Shown here in pieces: positions 10,006 to 22,899 of a stretch of DNA of 64,000 nt (positions within the stretch are counted from its first letter, which is position 1; every line of letters begins with the position of its first letter). The translations under genes were made by a program, and so were the position numbers. The stretch covers positions 1,488,001 to 1,552,000 of the forward strand of contig JALQBC010000001.1 in assembly GCA_023375675.1 (NCBI GenBank). The letters are read 5' to 3'. Below the pieces are notes generated by a model. That model did no database searches. It saw nothing but the letters and a program-made list of their open reading frames with translations, and was not told the origin of the DNA. This stretch comes from Cytospora piceicola (Eukaryota > Ascomycota > Sordariomycetes > Diaporthales > Cytosporaceae).

Positions 10006-12384
10006 TCAAGATCGAAAATCATAATGACTTTGACCATGTACCTGTGTAGACATGTCCCATGAATCTTGACTAGGACGGGGTGATACCACATACCCCTGTA
10101 CAGAATGTTGGGGTGACATCACACTGCTGAGCCTCGGATCTGGGAATCCAGTGTACTCAAGCCCGGGCAATGCTGACAGCGGACCCATGGGGTTGTTGCC
10201 AGCGGAAATAGGTGTAGACACGGAATGCGCCTGGCTCGGGTACGCCACGCCATTCTCGCTCGCAGGGTGGAAGGGATTCGGATTCAGCAGCTCGAGGGTA
10301 TCAGAGAGGTCCACGGCCGGAGTGGCGTATTGCAGTCCGTTGCTGTACAGTGAACGCGGGCTGGCCACCGGTGATTGCCACCTGGAGCCCGGCCCCGAGT
10401 ATGATATAGACATGTCCTCGGTGTCGCTGCCCGGCAGTTCGTGTTTGACTGACCGGTCGGCCTGGGTGTACGCGGGGAGCTCGTAGACCGCAGGCGCTGC
10501 AGACCTTTGATATCTTTGACTCGGTGTAATCTCTGGAGTGTGACCCTCTTGAGATGACGTTGCGACCACGCTGGTGATGATCTCCTTCGGAACCACATTC
10601 TCATCCACGAGGCTCGAGCCTCTTTGATCTCCCGTGAAGTTGCCACGGTTGCCATGGCCATGTGGCTTAGTTCCGCCAAGCGTAACGACACCGGCTTGCT
10701 GGGGTGCTAATGCAATCTCATCTTGTTCTCCATGCTTTTGTTTGTTCCGTCGACGGGCGAAGTAGCATCCTATCCATGTTGCTGCTATGGCAAGGGCGCT
10801 GAGCCCAGCTGAAATACCAATGCCATACGTTGCTGCGGGGGAGAGTCCACCGCCACTGCTGGATCCTGTTGTGCTGCCTGCGGGTGATGTTTGGCTGGAG
10901 CTGGCAGAGGATGTGTCGCTTGTTCCAGAAGCCTCGGCTGGCGGAAATCCCTGTGTGTTTGTTGACTTAGCTGTCTGTATTGACCCTGGTGTGGACGAGG
11001 ATGTCTTAAAGGAAGAGTTCGTGAAAACCTGCTGTCTCAGCAGGTATTCCCGAAGACCTTGAAGCCGAAATGGCCGTGGATGCTATAGTCGATGGAATGG
11101 TCATCGAGAAGATTCTGCTTACAGTTGCGGTGGCCTTGGTCGGCAATGCTTGAGCCTCTGCCCAGGTGTCCTTCCCAGTTCTAGACACCTCGATCATGGC
11201 GCCTCCAGACATGTAGTAAATCCGGATGTCATAAGATGACGGGTCAGAGGCCACTGCAACTTCCCCATCTGCGTCGTCGGCAAGGGGCCAGTATTTTGTG
11301 TCCAGGCTATTCTCAACGCTCCAGGAGCCTAATTTCAGTCCGTCTTGTGAAGTCACGTAATGCAGCGCTTTGTCGTTGCCGATGTAGTAGACATACTTGT
11401 TTTCGTCCTGGTCGATTGCCAAGCCAAGTGAGCTAAGTCCCGAAGACCAGCCTTGTAGACCAGCCAGTACAGTGGCAGAGCTATCGATGGTGAAGTTTTG
11501 TGTTGATGTACTTGTTGTGTCGCTGTTCGAGAGGGGCCGCGGTGTGGTTTCTGTTGAAGATCAGCGAGCATCCCGGGTAAACGCCAATGAACATCACCGG
11601 AACAACCATAGACGGGATTCTGACCTACCAATATTCCAGGTGTCACCACTTGTGATGCTTGCAATCTCGATGTTGTTATCACTTCGAGGTTCGACAGTAT
11701 ACATGTTAGTTGTTCCATCGATGACAGCAGCGCCGAGTGACGGCCCTTGCAGGTGTCCATCCGGGTTCACTTGTCCGACATATTCCCAACCACTCGATGA
11801 TGTAAGCTCGAGTTGGTGCAATGCCGCACCGGAGTCGTGGAAGAATAGCCGTGTCCCATCTGTTGACGAAAGGCGGACAGCCGCCAGACCGGTGAAACCA
11901 CTGACTTCCGGCATGTTGGGATTCTCTGAGAGCGCATCGTCAGGAGACTCGTGAGATACTAAGCTGTATGTACCATCGCTCATGTCACACTTGAACTGCT
12001 CATGTTCGAGGCCGAGACCAGTATTTTGCCAGAATACATCAGTCTGAGACCACATCAGCGATTTTTCAGTCGTCATTATGATCCTTTTTAGGCGAGGCAT
12101 ACATATACTTCTCCGTCTTCATACCATCCGACGGCCGCGATATTTGACCCACTCTTGGGTTGAACAGCAGCTGGTAATACTAAAGGGGATCCTGTCGGAT
12201 AGACAGGAGTTGCGTTGCTATTGCATAGACTGTACGTGAGTCTTCCCGCGGAGTCCAGCACGATCAGCTGAGTACCAAGGGGTTGGTACGTGAATGCCGC
12301 ATAGCTTCCGCAGGCCACACCTGTGATACCGGCGAAAAGGAATAGACATGTCGCTAGGCGCAAGATGGGCCGGAATCTCGTCAT
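10006..12384 (-). CDS. Single-pass membrane protein with FleA/AAL lectin-like propeller ectodomain
   Basis: Four exons: 12384-12103, 12043-11629, 11550-11123 and 11031-10006. Introns are 59, 78 and 91 nt with consistent phases, giving 716 residues. The chosen ATG gives a signal peptide (basic RFRPILR, then a Leu/Phe/Ala core and VACGSYA). Residues ~35-370 hold about six loosely repeated beta units such as TRLFFHDSGAALHQLEL and DIRIYYMSGGAMIEVSRTG, the pattern of fungal fucose-specific lectins. The last unit retains an Arg...Glu...Trp order like AAL-type sugar sites. A Ser/Thr/Gly-rich stalk (376-440) leads to one TM helix (~442-467), then an ARRRNK stop-transfer and a ~250-residue Pro/Ser-rich cytoplasmic tail. 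I infer a cell-surface glycan-binding or sensing protein. The ligand and the lectin assignment are not proven. An in-frame non-ATG extension runs up to 12546. Confidence 0.75.
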
Positions 12385-15300
12385 ATCGCGAACCCTTTGT
12401 CGAAAAGGGGAATCATGGGAATATCGAGAATGGAGTGAACGAATGAAGGAGCGGCGCAAAAGATTGAACTGCCAAAATTGAGCGGGTGAGCCGAAGCTGG
12501 CTGGAGGAAGGGAGAGAGAAAACATGCGACTGGACAGCCTCATCACCGCAATATGAATATTGTCATTGTCTGTTGGGACCGGGATGCCTCCATGGTATCA
12601 AACCCCGACGGTATCAATCCATGCTTGAATCCTTCTCTACCCTTGCAGGAGGCGAGCTTTCGACAAGTTTCGACCCTTATATTTGTCCACGAGGTTGTCT
12701 CCACACCAGAGTTGTCGGACCGCCGAAACACAGTTTTGATGTTGGTTGTGTTCTCAAACAATCCTCGGCCCACACCGACTTGTCTGGGGGAACTTACGAG
12801 CTTGGCGAAAAGGAGGCCACGTGGGGAGTGTTAGTTCAAAGGAGCCAAGGGAAATGAACTCGAGAGGCGGTTCTGCGGCACAGTTCATCGTCCTGCGGAT
12901 ACCCATTCAGCATAGGCACCCTGGGGCAATTCTCCTCGCCGAGCCGCACAGACATTTACACTACTCTCTACGACGTCTTGATTCAGGACAGGATCAGCAT
13001 CTTCAAAAATCGATTCACATCAGGCTAGCTTTCTCCGTGATGCCTGGTTGCTGGGTCATCCCAAATCTCAGGATATATTGCATCCAGGATATATATACCC
13101 TAGGGTACACGAGTAGCTGTTATATTATTTCATCTATACCCTTGATCCCCTTTTGAGAATCGATGTAAACCACCCGATGAATTTCCGAAAAGAAATATTC
13201 ATTTATGGCTGACGTCTATAAAGTAACAAAATCAGATTCAATAATAAGACATGTCACATATGCTTTCACGCATTGTTCGAAAAGGAGATTGACAGAGAGA
13301 TGTTGCCATCAGGGATTATCACCTGACAAGACTGATATCAATTTCCCAAGTGGTACTTAGATATACAGAATCGGAGGACTATAAACTTGGTTGAGTAAGC
13401 AGGCAATGAGCCATGAAATCTGGTTGTCCTCGAACCTGGTGGAATCGAAACGCGCTGCTCGGGCACAACAACCGGCATCAGTATGTAACCTATGGAGCGC
13501 GATGGACATATTGTCACCCCAGTACTACTTGGGCATTTTGAATAGTAATCACCGGTTTGATATTTTGATAAAGAGCGGAATATGAGAATCTCCCCTAAAG
13601 ATCCAGCCTCGGGCAAGACCTCATGTCTGAATCGAGTCCGTCCACCGACTTCCAAGCCAGGAAAGAGCTCTAACATCCAGTAGAACCTCCAAGGGACTCT
13701 GTTGGATGACCAAAAGTCCCTTAAAGCTGGCTACTCCACTGCCATCGACGTACTTATCTCAGCTTCAGCATCCGCGATTGGAGTTACTTGTGGGAGCTCT
13801 GGCTGTGGCCGCACTTGCAACTCGACCCGAACCCTCGGTTACGGAGGGGGAGGGTGAATCGTGTACAACTGCACGGAACTTTCTCGCTGGGAGGGCTGGG
13901 AGGGTTGGGGCGATGCGCGTTATCCTTCTTCCATGCCTTCCACTGTGGGTTGGGAACATAGTTTGTACATTTTCCCATTCCGGGCATGTTGGGATTTGTT
14001 GGATGGTCTAGAAAAAGGTGAGTAATCAGGAGGCTACCTGGACTGTATGGTTTTTCTCACTTGGCTTTGAAATAAGATCCGGCTGGCGTTGGTCAAGAAG
14101 TGAGGGCCTGGTGACGCTTTTGTTGGTAAACTGGATGGGACTCGCTGTTTTGGTGTCTGGGCCGATGGTTCTGTCTGTATTGTCTGTGTAGGATAGAAAG
14201 GTATATGAGTCAGATGTTTGAAGCGGTGCTATGAGACGAAGTCCAGAGTAGCCCTATATACTACATATTCCACCGCGGTTCTAGTGAGCAAGTTTTAAAG
14301 ATCGTCCGGCCAAATTTTGGGCACCGCGTCTCCAAGCCATCGTATGGATGGACTTGGAGAATATTCCCTGCATTCCTGTGGTATAGGTCTCATGTTGGGT
14401 CAATCCAGCCTCAGGACCTTCCCTGTAGATGTTTCGTTGAAGAGAAATATCCGATAGCAGGATCGTGACAATACTTGCTCCGTGAACGAGACGGATTACG
14501 TTGCATAAAAAACTAAGAACAGCATACGAAAGGAACGTAGGATTTCAGACCGGAGGATGTCTGAAACAGGTCAACCTTGAATATAACACGCTGTCTTCAA
14601 CCTATACCCTAACCGATGACACTCGAAATAATTGATAAATTTTGAGGGTGGAATTCTGGATGTAAGTAGGAGACTACCCTAGATCAAAGTCATACGGGCT
14701 GTGGTTGTTGACGACTTCAACTTTGAAAGATCGTGGAACGTCTCGGTGACAGCAACTTGGGCGCAGGAATTTGGAAGGGGTTACGTAGGATTTATCGGAC
14801 TTTGATTTCCTCCGGTTGCATGGAAATCGGCATACGGATGCCCGAGTGGGACTGTACGGCCCTTTTTGTGTAGGGACGTCCGTTGGTCACAGGATTCATC
14901 CTGCCTTATTTCCAGAACATCACCACCTGCAATTATTCGTTCAGCTCTAAAGGACAGCACCGCCGTTTTGTTTTCCTGGCTTCGATAAGGCAGCCGCCAA
15001 AGCATTACCAGTACGAAGTAGAGTATATCTGAAGCGATACTGCGGCAAGGGATAGATGGTAACGCTATTTTTAAGAGGCCCATATATGTTCCTACACTGG
15101 GCCGTCTTCTTTATTGATATTTCCAAAACCAAAAGAGGAAGGAAAAGGACATTTACCTAAGAATAGTAGTATAGGCCTACACAGTAACCACCCATATCAT
15201 TTTCTGTGGATGAAGCGAGACAATTGCGGTCCCAAAGCTCAGTATTTGATACAGCTTGACAGGAAGCCTCACTACTAATGTAATGTTCATCTCCTGGGAT

Positions 15301-16669
15301 TCTGTTTTCGTATGAGGTCCATGGCAGCCTTGATCGCCCTAAATATCCACATGCAAGAGTCCTGAGTTCAAGAGAACAAACACAGCAAGAAAACGATAGC
15401 ACTGTCGGAACTGAATAGAGCATGGCTAACTCTGCATGACCCACAAGCTGGGCCTATCTGGAAGTGTTACTCATCAAAATGCAGCCAGCCTATATTCCGT
15501 TAACTTTACAGATAAAGATAGCAACTCTATTCAATCCGACACCCAGTCTTCACATAACACAAACTTGCAGTGTTTTCCACTGAAATGCTGCCTTTGCAGA
15601 CTTAAGGTTCTCGTGTAGATCGGTTGATGGGACCTTACTCATACTGCAGTAATGGAACGGCCGACAGAATCAGCATCGACATCCTAGGCACGCCTCAATT
15701 TGATAACGAGCTGCATGGCCATCCACGGAGGTCTCTCCTGCCAGATACAGTATATTGTATGAAGGGGCTGCAGAACGAGCTGTCCTATGTTCTGGTTGGC
15801 TCAGAATGTAAAGGTCTTGGTGTTAGACTTATTATAAGCGGCAAGTCCCGACTGTAGTAAAAAAGAGCTGCATTGCCGATGCTATTAATGGGCAGTCCAG
15901 CGATGTAAATTCCTTGACTAGGTCAGTACAGTGTAGTACCAGTAAACTACTTCAGTACCTAGGTAGTCTCAGACACTTGAAGACGAAGACTGAAATAATG
16001 ATAAGCAAACTACCATCAACAGAAGGGAACGAAGCAACGTCTATTATGGTATAAGCTCAAACAATTAGCAATCACAGCAGGTCTTAAATACACTAAGGAT
16101 GCTGCAAGGCTGAAACCGTTTGTCCGATGCCTAAGGTTACTACTAAGTAGGACTAAGTACTTACTTAAGTAGTACTGGATGTTACCCAACAAAACTTATT
16201 CACTTAATCAACCAGAACCAAAGCTACGGAATAACTGAAGTTCCTACTTCGTCCCATCTTTGAAGTATTCACCTAGGGCTTGGGTACCTGTTAAGTGAAT
16301 CACTCGCACTAAGTGGTACGTACCTAAGTACCCTCGTTGGCCTGACAGAAAATCCGAGGATCGAGTTTTCAATTCAACCAAACTACTGAATTTCAGCACT
16401 ACTTGTTTCTAGCATTGTGAATGCCACATCACATACGCTTTACCTCGACCGACCAAACTCGACTCTCGATATTCGACACTAAACACACTGGCTTTTCTAT
16501 TCCGCCCCTTGAAAGCCTCGACGAGTATCCTCTGTCACTTCCTACCATCATCCTGTGATATCGAATCGCACAGCTGTTCCAGTGCAGACATCGACTGTCC
16601 CAAAACCCGACGAGCCTCGCCGAACACTCTCCCCGACCACCTTCACCCACAGGCTTCACGCATTCCATC
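12385..16669. other. 4.3 kb gene-poor interval
   Basis: No frame here shows a domain or plausible exon chain. It holds a perfect 12-bp palindrome TACCCTAGGGTA at 13096-13107. From about 15880 to 16340 there is a dense run of TACCTAAGTA/AAGTAC-like words, including TACCTAGGTA at 15956-15965. The final ~200 bp are CT-rich and likely the leader of the next gene. Confidence 0.5.
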
Positions 16670-18191
16670 ATGTCTTTTTACTACTATCCCGATCTGCCTG
16701 CCGAGCTTCGAACGCAGATTCGCGCCATTGCAATCCAGGATCTGTGTAGCACCCAGAAGGAACGTTGGCTAGGTACGGCCACGATTGGGTATGAACGACA
16801 GCCTGGAGAGCCTACGTTGGCACCACTGGCTTGTGTCAACCAAGAGTGGAAAGAGGATGTTGAAAAGCATCTTTTTGAGAAGATACACCTGCACGAATGT
16901 CCGGTTTGTGCAGGCTGGAGGCATGGTGAGCTCGAAACATTCGATCGCCTTCTTGTAGGGGCACGGAGATCCTATCTGGGCAAGGTCAAATTGGACTTCT
17001 CTCGCTGTGACACTATCTGCCACAGATCATGTGCCATGGCAAAAGCAGGAGCAAGAAAAGCTGTCGCTGCATGGTGGCATGACGATGGCTTATTTGATGC
17101 CATCCATCAACTTTTGAACATCCTGAAGCAGTGGGATCCAAGAGAGGCGCACAACCGCAGACTGAGCGTCGATTTCAAGGTCGTTGGTACGTTCCTCGAA
17201 GACACTACGACACATGATCTGGAACACATTTCTCGCCTATGGCCAACAGGAGTGGCTCGCGACCTCACAGCTTTGCCTTCTGTACCATTCATTGATGTCA
17301 GTTTTGCGTCGGTCTACGTCTTCACTATCATCAAATCATCGACTTTACTTGAGATCTACAACACACTGCCCAACTTGCGCACAATCTCGTTTGATGATGA
17401 GCTTTTCGACTGGGATCCGCCAAAGCTTCTGGACTTCATCAACAAAATCAAAGGTAAATGACATCAGAGCTTTGCCACAGGTTATATGTTCAATTGCTAA
17501 CATTGTGGTAGATGTCAGCCCTAGCCTCCAACAGCTTTTCATCGGGGTGGAGTGGTTCTACAAAGGCCATGAGGGGGAATACATAACATCTCTGCACAGA
17601 GTGGTTTCTGGTCTCCAAGCCGTGAGGCTAAGCGAGGACATGGTAGACCCTCCCCTCTTTTTTGAGCTGCTTGAACCCCGTCAGGACAACGCTCTATCTT
17701 CTGTCATCCCGCCCTGGCAAAACCTTGGACAAATTGAAATCTATGGGAATTGTGAAGTGTTTGGGCACTCAGAATCAGAAGCCCGGAAGGAGGGACTGTT
17801 TGCTTCTGCAGGGAGAGCCGTCGCCTTCATGCCGAGCCTGGAACGTTGTGCCATTATCACCGGTTTCGGACCTTGGGACAAGCCGAGGGAAATCAATACG
17901 GTGGAAATTGAATTGAAGCGGATCCCAAGAAGACACGTTCAAGTAGGAAGTCAGGATACTTTCTGCCTTTCAGTTTGGGGGTATCTCCCCTCCAGAGAAG
18001 CTTTGGACATTTGGAAAGGTTCGTTGATTCAGAGGAACCAGGTACTCCGGGACGTGAGAGTCAAACTCAGCTCCAGATGTACGGAAAATGGAAGTTGGAG
18101 GCATGAGAATTGGCTGTCTTGGGAGGATGCTATTGAATTGCAGGCTTCAGCGAGCCTCATGCATCTTGGGGACCTCAGCCTAGAATCTTGA
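16670..18191 (+). CDS. Hypothetical protein, F-box-like lineage-restricted family (paralogue A)
   Basis: Two exons, 16670-17453 and 17512-18191, with a 58-nt intron (GTAAAT...GGTAG, branch-like GCTAAC) give 487 residues. The N terminus has LPAELRTQIRAIAIQD, reminiscent of a degenerate F-box. The C-terminal half has GRAVAFMPSLERCAIITGFG and a closing block TFCLSVWGYLPS...WLSWEDAIEL. There are no TM segments or signal peptide. The same blocks recur in the convergent gene at 18634-20469, so the two are paralogues. I do not recognise a named family with certainty. Many fungal proteins with this layout are annotated only as F-box or DUF proteins, and any role in ubiquitin ligation would be inference. 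Confidence 0.82.
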
Positions 18192-18633
18192 ACGCAAAAG
18201 ATGCTCTAGTTGGCAAGATTCCACCTCAAGGCATTGTGGAACAGATGGAAGATGAGAAACGCTTTGAGCTTCTTCCGGGTTGTGTATGAGATCGATATTT
18301 GGAATTGTTTGGCGGAACGTGCGACCATTGAGCCACTGGTTCATCCAGCTGGGGTTCATTATACCTTAGAATGTCATTGTCTAGGTATCTACCTCAATCG
18401 AAGGCCATCTGCCAACTTCCAACATGTGTCTGAACCCCCCAAAAGAGGTGGGCGTACATCAATTGATTGCAGTCTTCGGGGACCCGGAGGTGGCTGTCGA
18501 GAGACCTCTCCTACCTTTCAACGTTCACGATGATGGACTAAGGCAGATTGTCTCCATGTCACACAAATGGTGTTCATCTCAAGTCAAATGCCTCGCCGGC
18601 CAACAACTTTGCAAACCATCGCCAACTCAAGCC
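18192..18633. other. Convergent intergenic spacer between paralogues
   Basis: 442 bp between the two stop codons. No gene or repeat element is visible. Confidence 0.5.
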
Positions 18634-20469
18634 TTATGCCTCAGCATTCATACCATCCGAATCCACTTCCATTTGCTTCTGAGCCTCCTCTTCTCTCGGG
18701 TGGCTCATCAAAGTATCCCAGGATTCCCAATTCTTTTCTGCCGGCGGCCCCTCCGCATCGTACATCTCATCCATGTCGTATACCGGGCCCAGGTGGACCT
18801 CGACAGCCAAGGCTTCACGCTGTGCAAGCATCAGAGACTCCCTCCATATTGCCACAACTGTCAATGAAGGCATGTGGTTCTCAACTGACAAGCAAAAGCC
18901 CTGCGGCTTGTCTCCCTTCGGCCCATAAGGCTCGGTATGGAAGGTAAACCGTAATTCTCCATATGGCTCTCCTGCGTCGCGGTGTTGGTTATGGATCCAT
19001 AGGCTTTCAAGTTTCGGCATGAACCGTGCAGCTCGTCCAACGCAGGCCAGATGTCCTTCGTTGAAACAATCCTGTTGCGTTTGTGACATGTGGTCGGCAT
19101 ACACGAATGAGCCAGTGACTCGGAGATGGCGAAGGGCCGGCCAAGGCTGAAATGAATCAGAGGCAGGATCGAAGTCGTCGCGATCGAAGGGGCTGAAGAA
19201 TTGGCGTAAACCCGTGTGGCTGGCTGAAAGGACAAATTCTTCGAGTCGATAGCTTAACAGACGAAGAGATTCAATGGACGATCTCGGGAGATGTGGTACG
19301 GCGCCGCCGGCATGCTGGGGACAGTGGAACCAGAATGGAATTGCAAGGTTCAGATTTGCAAGTTGTGGCACTGCATTGACGATTTGTTGTGAGAACACTG
19401 TGGAAGTCGGTGAGCGGCGGATTACAAGGATACCAGTGCCCTCGCCGACAAGAGCGTGAGTGAACACTTACCTTCAGGGCATGGTGTAGATGCACTCTCC
19501 TCGGAGCAGCAGTGGGGACCTAGGTCGGTCCAGACGGAATTCAGTTGGGTCAACTTTGTGCAAAGAGCGGGAACATAATCGGCCGAAACCTCAAGTTGGA
19601 GCGTATTGTGATAGACCCATAGATGACTGATGATGGAAACAGCCGGCAAATCAACCAAATTTGCGCTGAAGCCCATTCTTTCTAGTTGGGTACCGCGGGA
19701 CTTCCTCTTAATTGTAAATTTGATCATAAGAAAGATCAAGCCGGCCCTGACTTCTTCATTACGCCATGTGGCGAGAACCTCGAAGAGTTGGGAGATACAT
19801 GCAGAGAAGCCAGCTGTGCAAGCCCTTGGTGAGAGGGAGCCCGACTGAAGACTTGAAGCCTCTTGGTCCGCGCATTTGTGAACAAGTTCCAAGTCGACGA
19901 CGAGTTCGGCCAAGTGCCGCCGTCGCGGTCCCGTAACGACTTTTGCAAATTCCAGAATATCGGATCCATATGGGGACTCGCATATTGTGAAGTGTCTTAG
20001 GCGCAGAAAATTGAACAGTAACTTCTCGACATCGGTTTGCCACCTGTATGAGTATCAAGTTGGTTAGTATCTCAAGCGACGCTGCAACGTGGTAAGGAAA
20101 ATATCAACTAGTATGGATTTGTGTTTCTTCGGAGAAATAAGATTGGAGGGTTTTCGAGGGCAGTGTAAGTACTGACTCCCTATCCACACATGCGAGACTC
20201 GGCAAGGTAGGGTAGCTCGGAATGCAGTGGGTTTTGAAGACACCGCGCAACGATTGCGTAACCTTGTGATTGGACTGTCCTCGATTCAGCTGCGAGTCCT
20301 GGATAGCAATGTTTCGAATGTTCTGGCGCAGCTCGAAGGGAAGGTCAGGGTACAGTTGAAAACTTGAGGGTCGGCTGAGAAGGCCATTGCCGGGAAAGTG
20401 GATGGAAAGATCGAGCTTCTCATATTGTGATGGGTGGACGAAACCGAAAGGTTTGCAACTGCCGGACAT
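18634..20469 (-). CDS. Hypothetical protein, F-box-like lineage-restricted family (paralogue B)
   Basis: Three exons: 20469-20177, 20043-19472 and 19397-18634. The introns are 133 nt (donor GTCAGT, acceptor ACAG) and 74 nt (GTAAGT...CACAG), giving 542 residues. The N-terminal block LPFELRQNIRNIAIQD matches LPAELRTQIRAIAIQD of the neighbour, and ACVDREWQTDVEKLLF matches ACVNQEWKEDVEKHLF. GRAARFMPKLESLWIH and GFCLSVENHMPS match its C-terminal blocks. The first intron is the least certain junction, but it is the only one that restores the homologous EW...DVEK sequence. The start ATG adds ~30 residues relative to the neighbour, and other upstream non-ATG codons are in frame. No function is assigned. 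Confidence 0.78.
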
Positions 20470-21504
20470 GATTTGCTGTGACAGTGATTCCGAAATTGCG
20501 TCAGTTCGGAAGTAAGATGTGGTGAGGCTGTTGATGGAATTCTCTTTTGATATATCAAAGTGTTGGACGGCGGCCTTCACTGGTGATCGCGGAGAAGGAC
20601 GAAGAATGCAATTGGAGAGGTTTGGCTAGGCTGCCCCCAGTACAAACGAATAAACATTGAAATGGTACTTGAAGGTAGTTTGAGTTTCAATTGTTGCCGG
20701 AACTCTTACAATAGGCTATCGCGTTAGAAAGCCTTTTGATTGTTCCTTCCCGTCCATGTGTTTTATGCAATCCGCCTCCTGACCCAGTGGACTACTGGCA
20801 AGTCGCATGTATGCAGACATCGTCTTTGTCCCCCCCAGGCAAGCACTTGCCTACCCCTTCAGATGAGATGAATACATGAGTACCTAATGGCCAGCTTTAT
20901 GTCGGGCAGTGTTCAGGGACCGTGTTTGAGACGCGTGATAAAGCCATCAACAAAGTCCATGCAGCCATCTACACGATCATTAATCAGGCGGCAGGCTTCT
21001 CTTTGGATCCTACTCCCCTGTAGAACTAGTGACTTCGCAGCCAGGCTTACATATCCATTTTCAATAATGCTTCAAGAGCGCCTGAGGCGAGACCCGATGG
21101 AGGACTGACCAGACACCAGTGAGAACCTCAAGCCCTCGCATTAGTCACGGTCACAAAGGGTACCATACTCAAGGTAGACAGGCCATGTTGAATAGCTCTA
21201 TAAGGTGTGATACGTGTAGTTTCGCAGCAGCAAGTACACAACAGCCCAGAGAACATAGACACTGTGGTACGATAACTGTGACGGAGCCCTCAATACACAG
21301 TATACTGCTCCTAAGGTTCCAAGGTTATCCCAATGGATATTCTTTTATCCCCTTTTCAAGAAACCGGGTTACGGGTTAGGGTCAGGCGACGGCGGACCCG
21401 CTCCCGCTCCTCTGAAGCTATGCCTCCAACCGCACCAATGACGTGTGGTATTCTCTGGTAGACTTGGCGGATTGGCGGGGTATCCCGCGCTTCGACCTTC
21501 CAGA
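20470..21504. other. Intergenic, between paralogue B and the retrotransposon
   Basis: About 1 kb of ordinary base composition up to the GATAC target duplication. It includes a short telomere-like run, listed separately. Small frames show no domain. Confidence 0.5.
21366..21384 (+). repeat. Degenerate telomere-like TTAGGG run
   Basis: The sequence reads as GGGTTA, C, GGGTTA, GGGTCA: about three units of the fungal telomere repeat with one extra base and one substitution. It lies ~125 bp left of the retrotransposon. It is short enough to be chance. Confidence 0.35.
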
Positions 21505-21509
21505 GATAC

Positions 21510-21675
21510 TGTCAGACGGCAGCAGGGGTCCCTGCGGAAATACCTCGGTCCGTATGAATAAGTAAGTCACATAATTAACTTCGGGATATATTTAATATAG
21601 AAATTAGCGTACCCGAGTAAGCGGGGTACGAGATAATACATTAATATATTAATCGAGTATATATTACGTATAATA
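21510..21675 (+). repeat. 5' LTR of the copia element
   Basis: 166 bp, beginning TGTCAGACGG. Its end has decayed from ...GTGTGACA (kept in the 3' copy) to ...GTATAATA. All 22 differences from the 3' LTR are transitions. In this copy the mutated bases lie only in its inner half (positions 79-166). Confidence 0.95.
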
Positions 21676-22899
21676 ATTAAAAGTCTTATACGTTATAAGA
21701 GTTAATCGCGCTATACCGTATATATACCTACTCGAAAAAGAAATAATAGCCTATAATACCTTAGCTAATACTACGGTTATCTATAAGACTTTAAAAGACT
21801 AAGATACCTTTAAGAATTAGCTTAAAATTAGGGCAGAACAGGTAGATATTTAGCTAGCTATAATATAGGAGAAAGCCTAGCTATCTTTCCTATAAGTACT
21901 ATTACTAAAGGAGTTCGAATAGGTTACTTTAATATATTAAATAGTAGTATAACGTAAAGCTTTAAGCTTAGCTATTAAGGTTTCGGAACTGTTTATAGCT
22001 AGCTATATAAACTATCTATAAATATAAAGAAACTATAAGTTTAATACGAAAAGGTAAGATATATATAAAACTCGAAAAGTAGCGGTATAAAGCTAAGTAC
22101 TAGATTCGGTTATAGAAATCTATACTTTAATATACTACTATACTAAAGATTTAAATAATTAGTATACTAATTTATTAACGATAACGTAGTTAGAAATATA
22201 AAACAGAAAAGCCGATACCTCGGATAATTATAATATAATATTAACGGCTTTAAATTATAGAATAACGTAAAAACGACTTATAACTTAAATTAAGAAGTAA
22301 GAAAAGGCAATAGCTATAGGTAATAAATACTAAATCTCTTAAGTCTTTAAAGTTTATAGCTAAACAGACTATTTATTTATAATATTTAGCTGTATAGATT
22401 ATCTTAAAGGCTAAGTAATTAGCTATAGAATTATTAACTAATTAAAAATAAATAACGGTAGTTTTAGTTATATCTATATAATAGTAAACCTTTATTAAGA
22501 ACTATAACTAGTAGTAAAGGCGGTCGCCTTACGTAACCGGATAAGGCGTAACGTATATATAGTATATAATGTTTAGTATAGTTAGAAGGAAACCTTAATA
22601 AAGGGATCGGCGGAATAAGGTAAAAGTAAGTTAAAAAGAAAATAAGCCCGGAATAGCTTAAAACAGAAGGAAAGTAAAAAAGAATCTTTACTTAAACGTA
22701 GTAAAGCGTTATATAAGGTATATAAGAAACTGTACCGCCTATAAGACTACTAAGTAGTATTCTTTAAGGAAGCCGTTTTATAATTTAAACTATATTATCT
22801 TAACGTTTTAATAACGAAGTAAAAGATTTAACAGGATAAAGACTTAGCCTATCGGATCGAAGGGCTTAAGATTTAAAAGGTAAGTAAATAATAATTAAT

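Noticed and set aside
6596..12384. Possible secondary-metabolite cluster (MFS transporter with neighbours)
   Set aside because: No polyketide synthase, NRPS, terpene cyclase or pathway-specific regulator is nearby.
13430..13480. tRNA-like T-loop words (TTCGATTCC, GGTTCGA) on the minus strand
   Set aside because: No matching T-stem, anticodon arm or acceptor stem could be paired by eye.
13338..13676. 112-residue minus-strand frame in the gene desert
   Set aside because: No recognisable domain and no continuation by splicing. Kept as intergenic.
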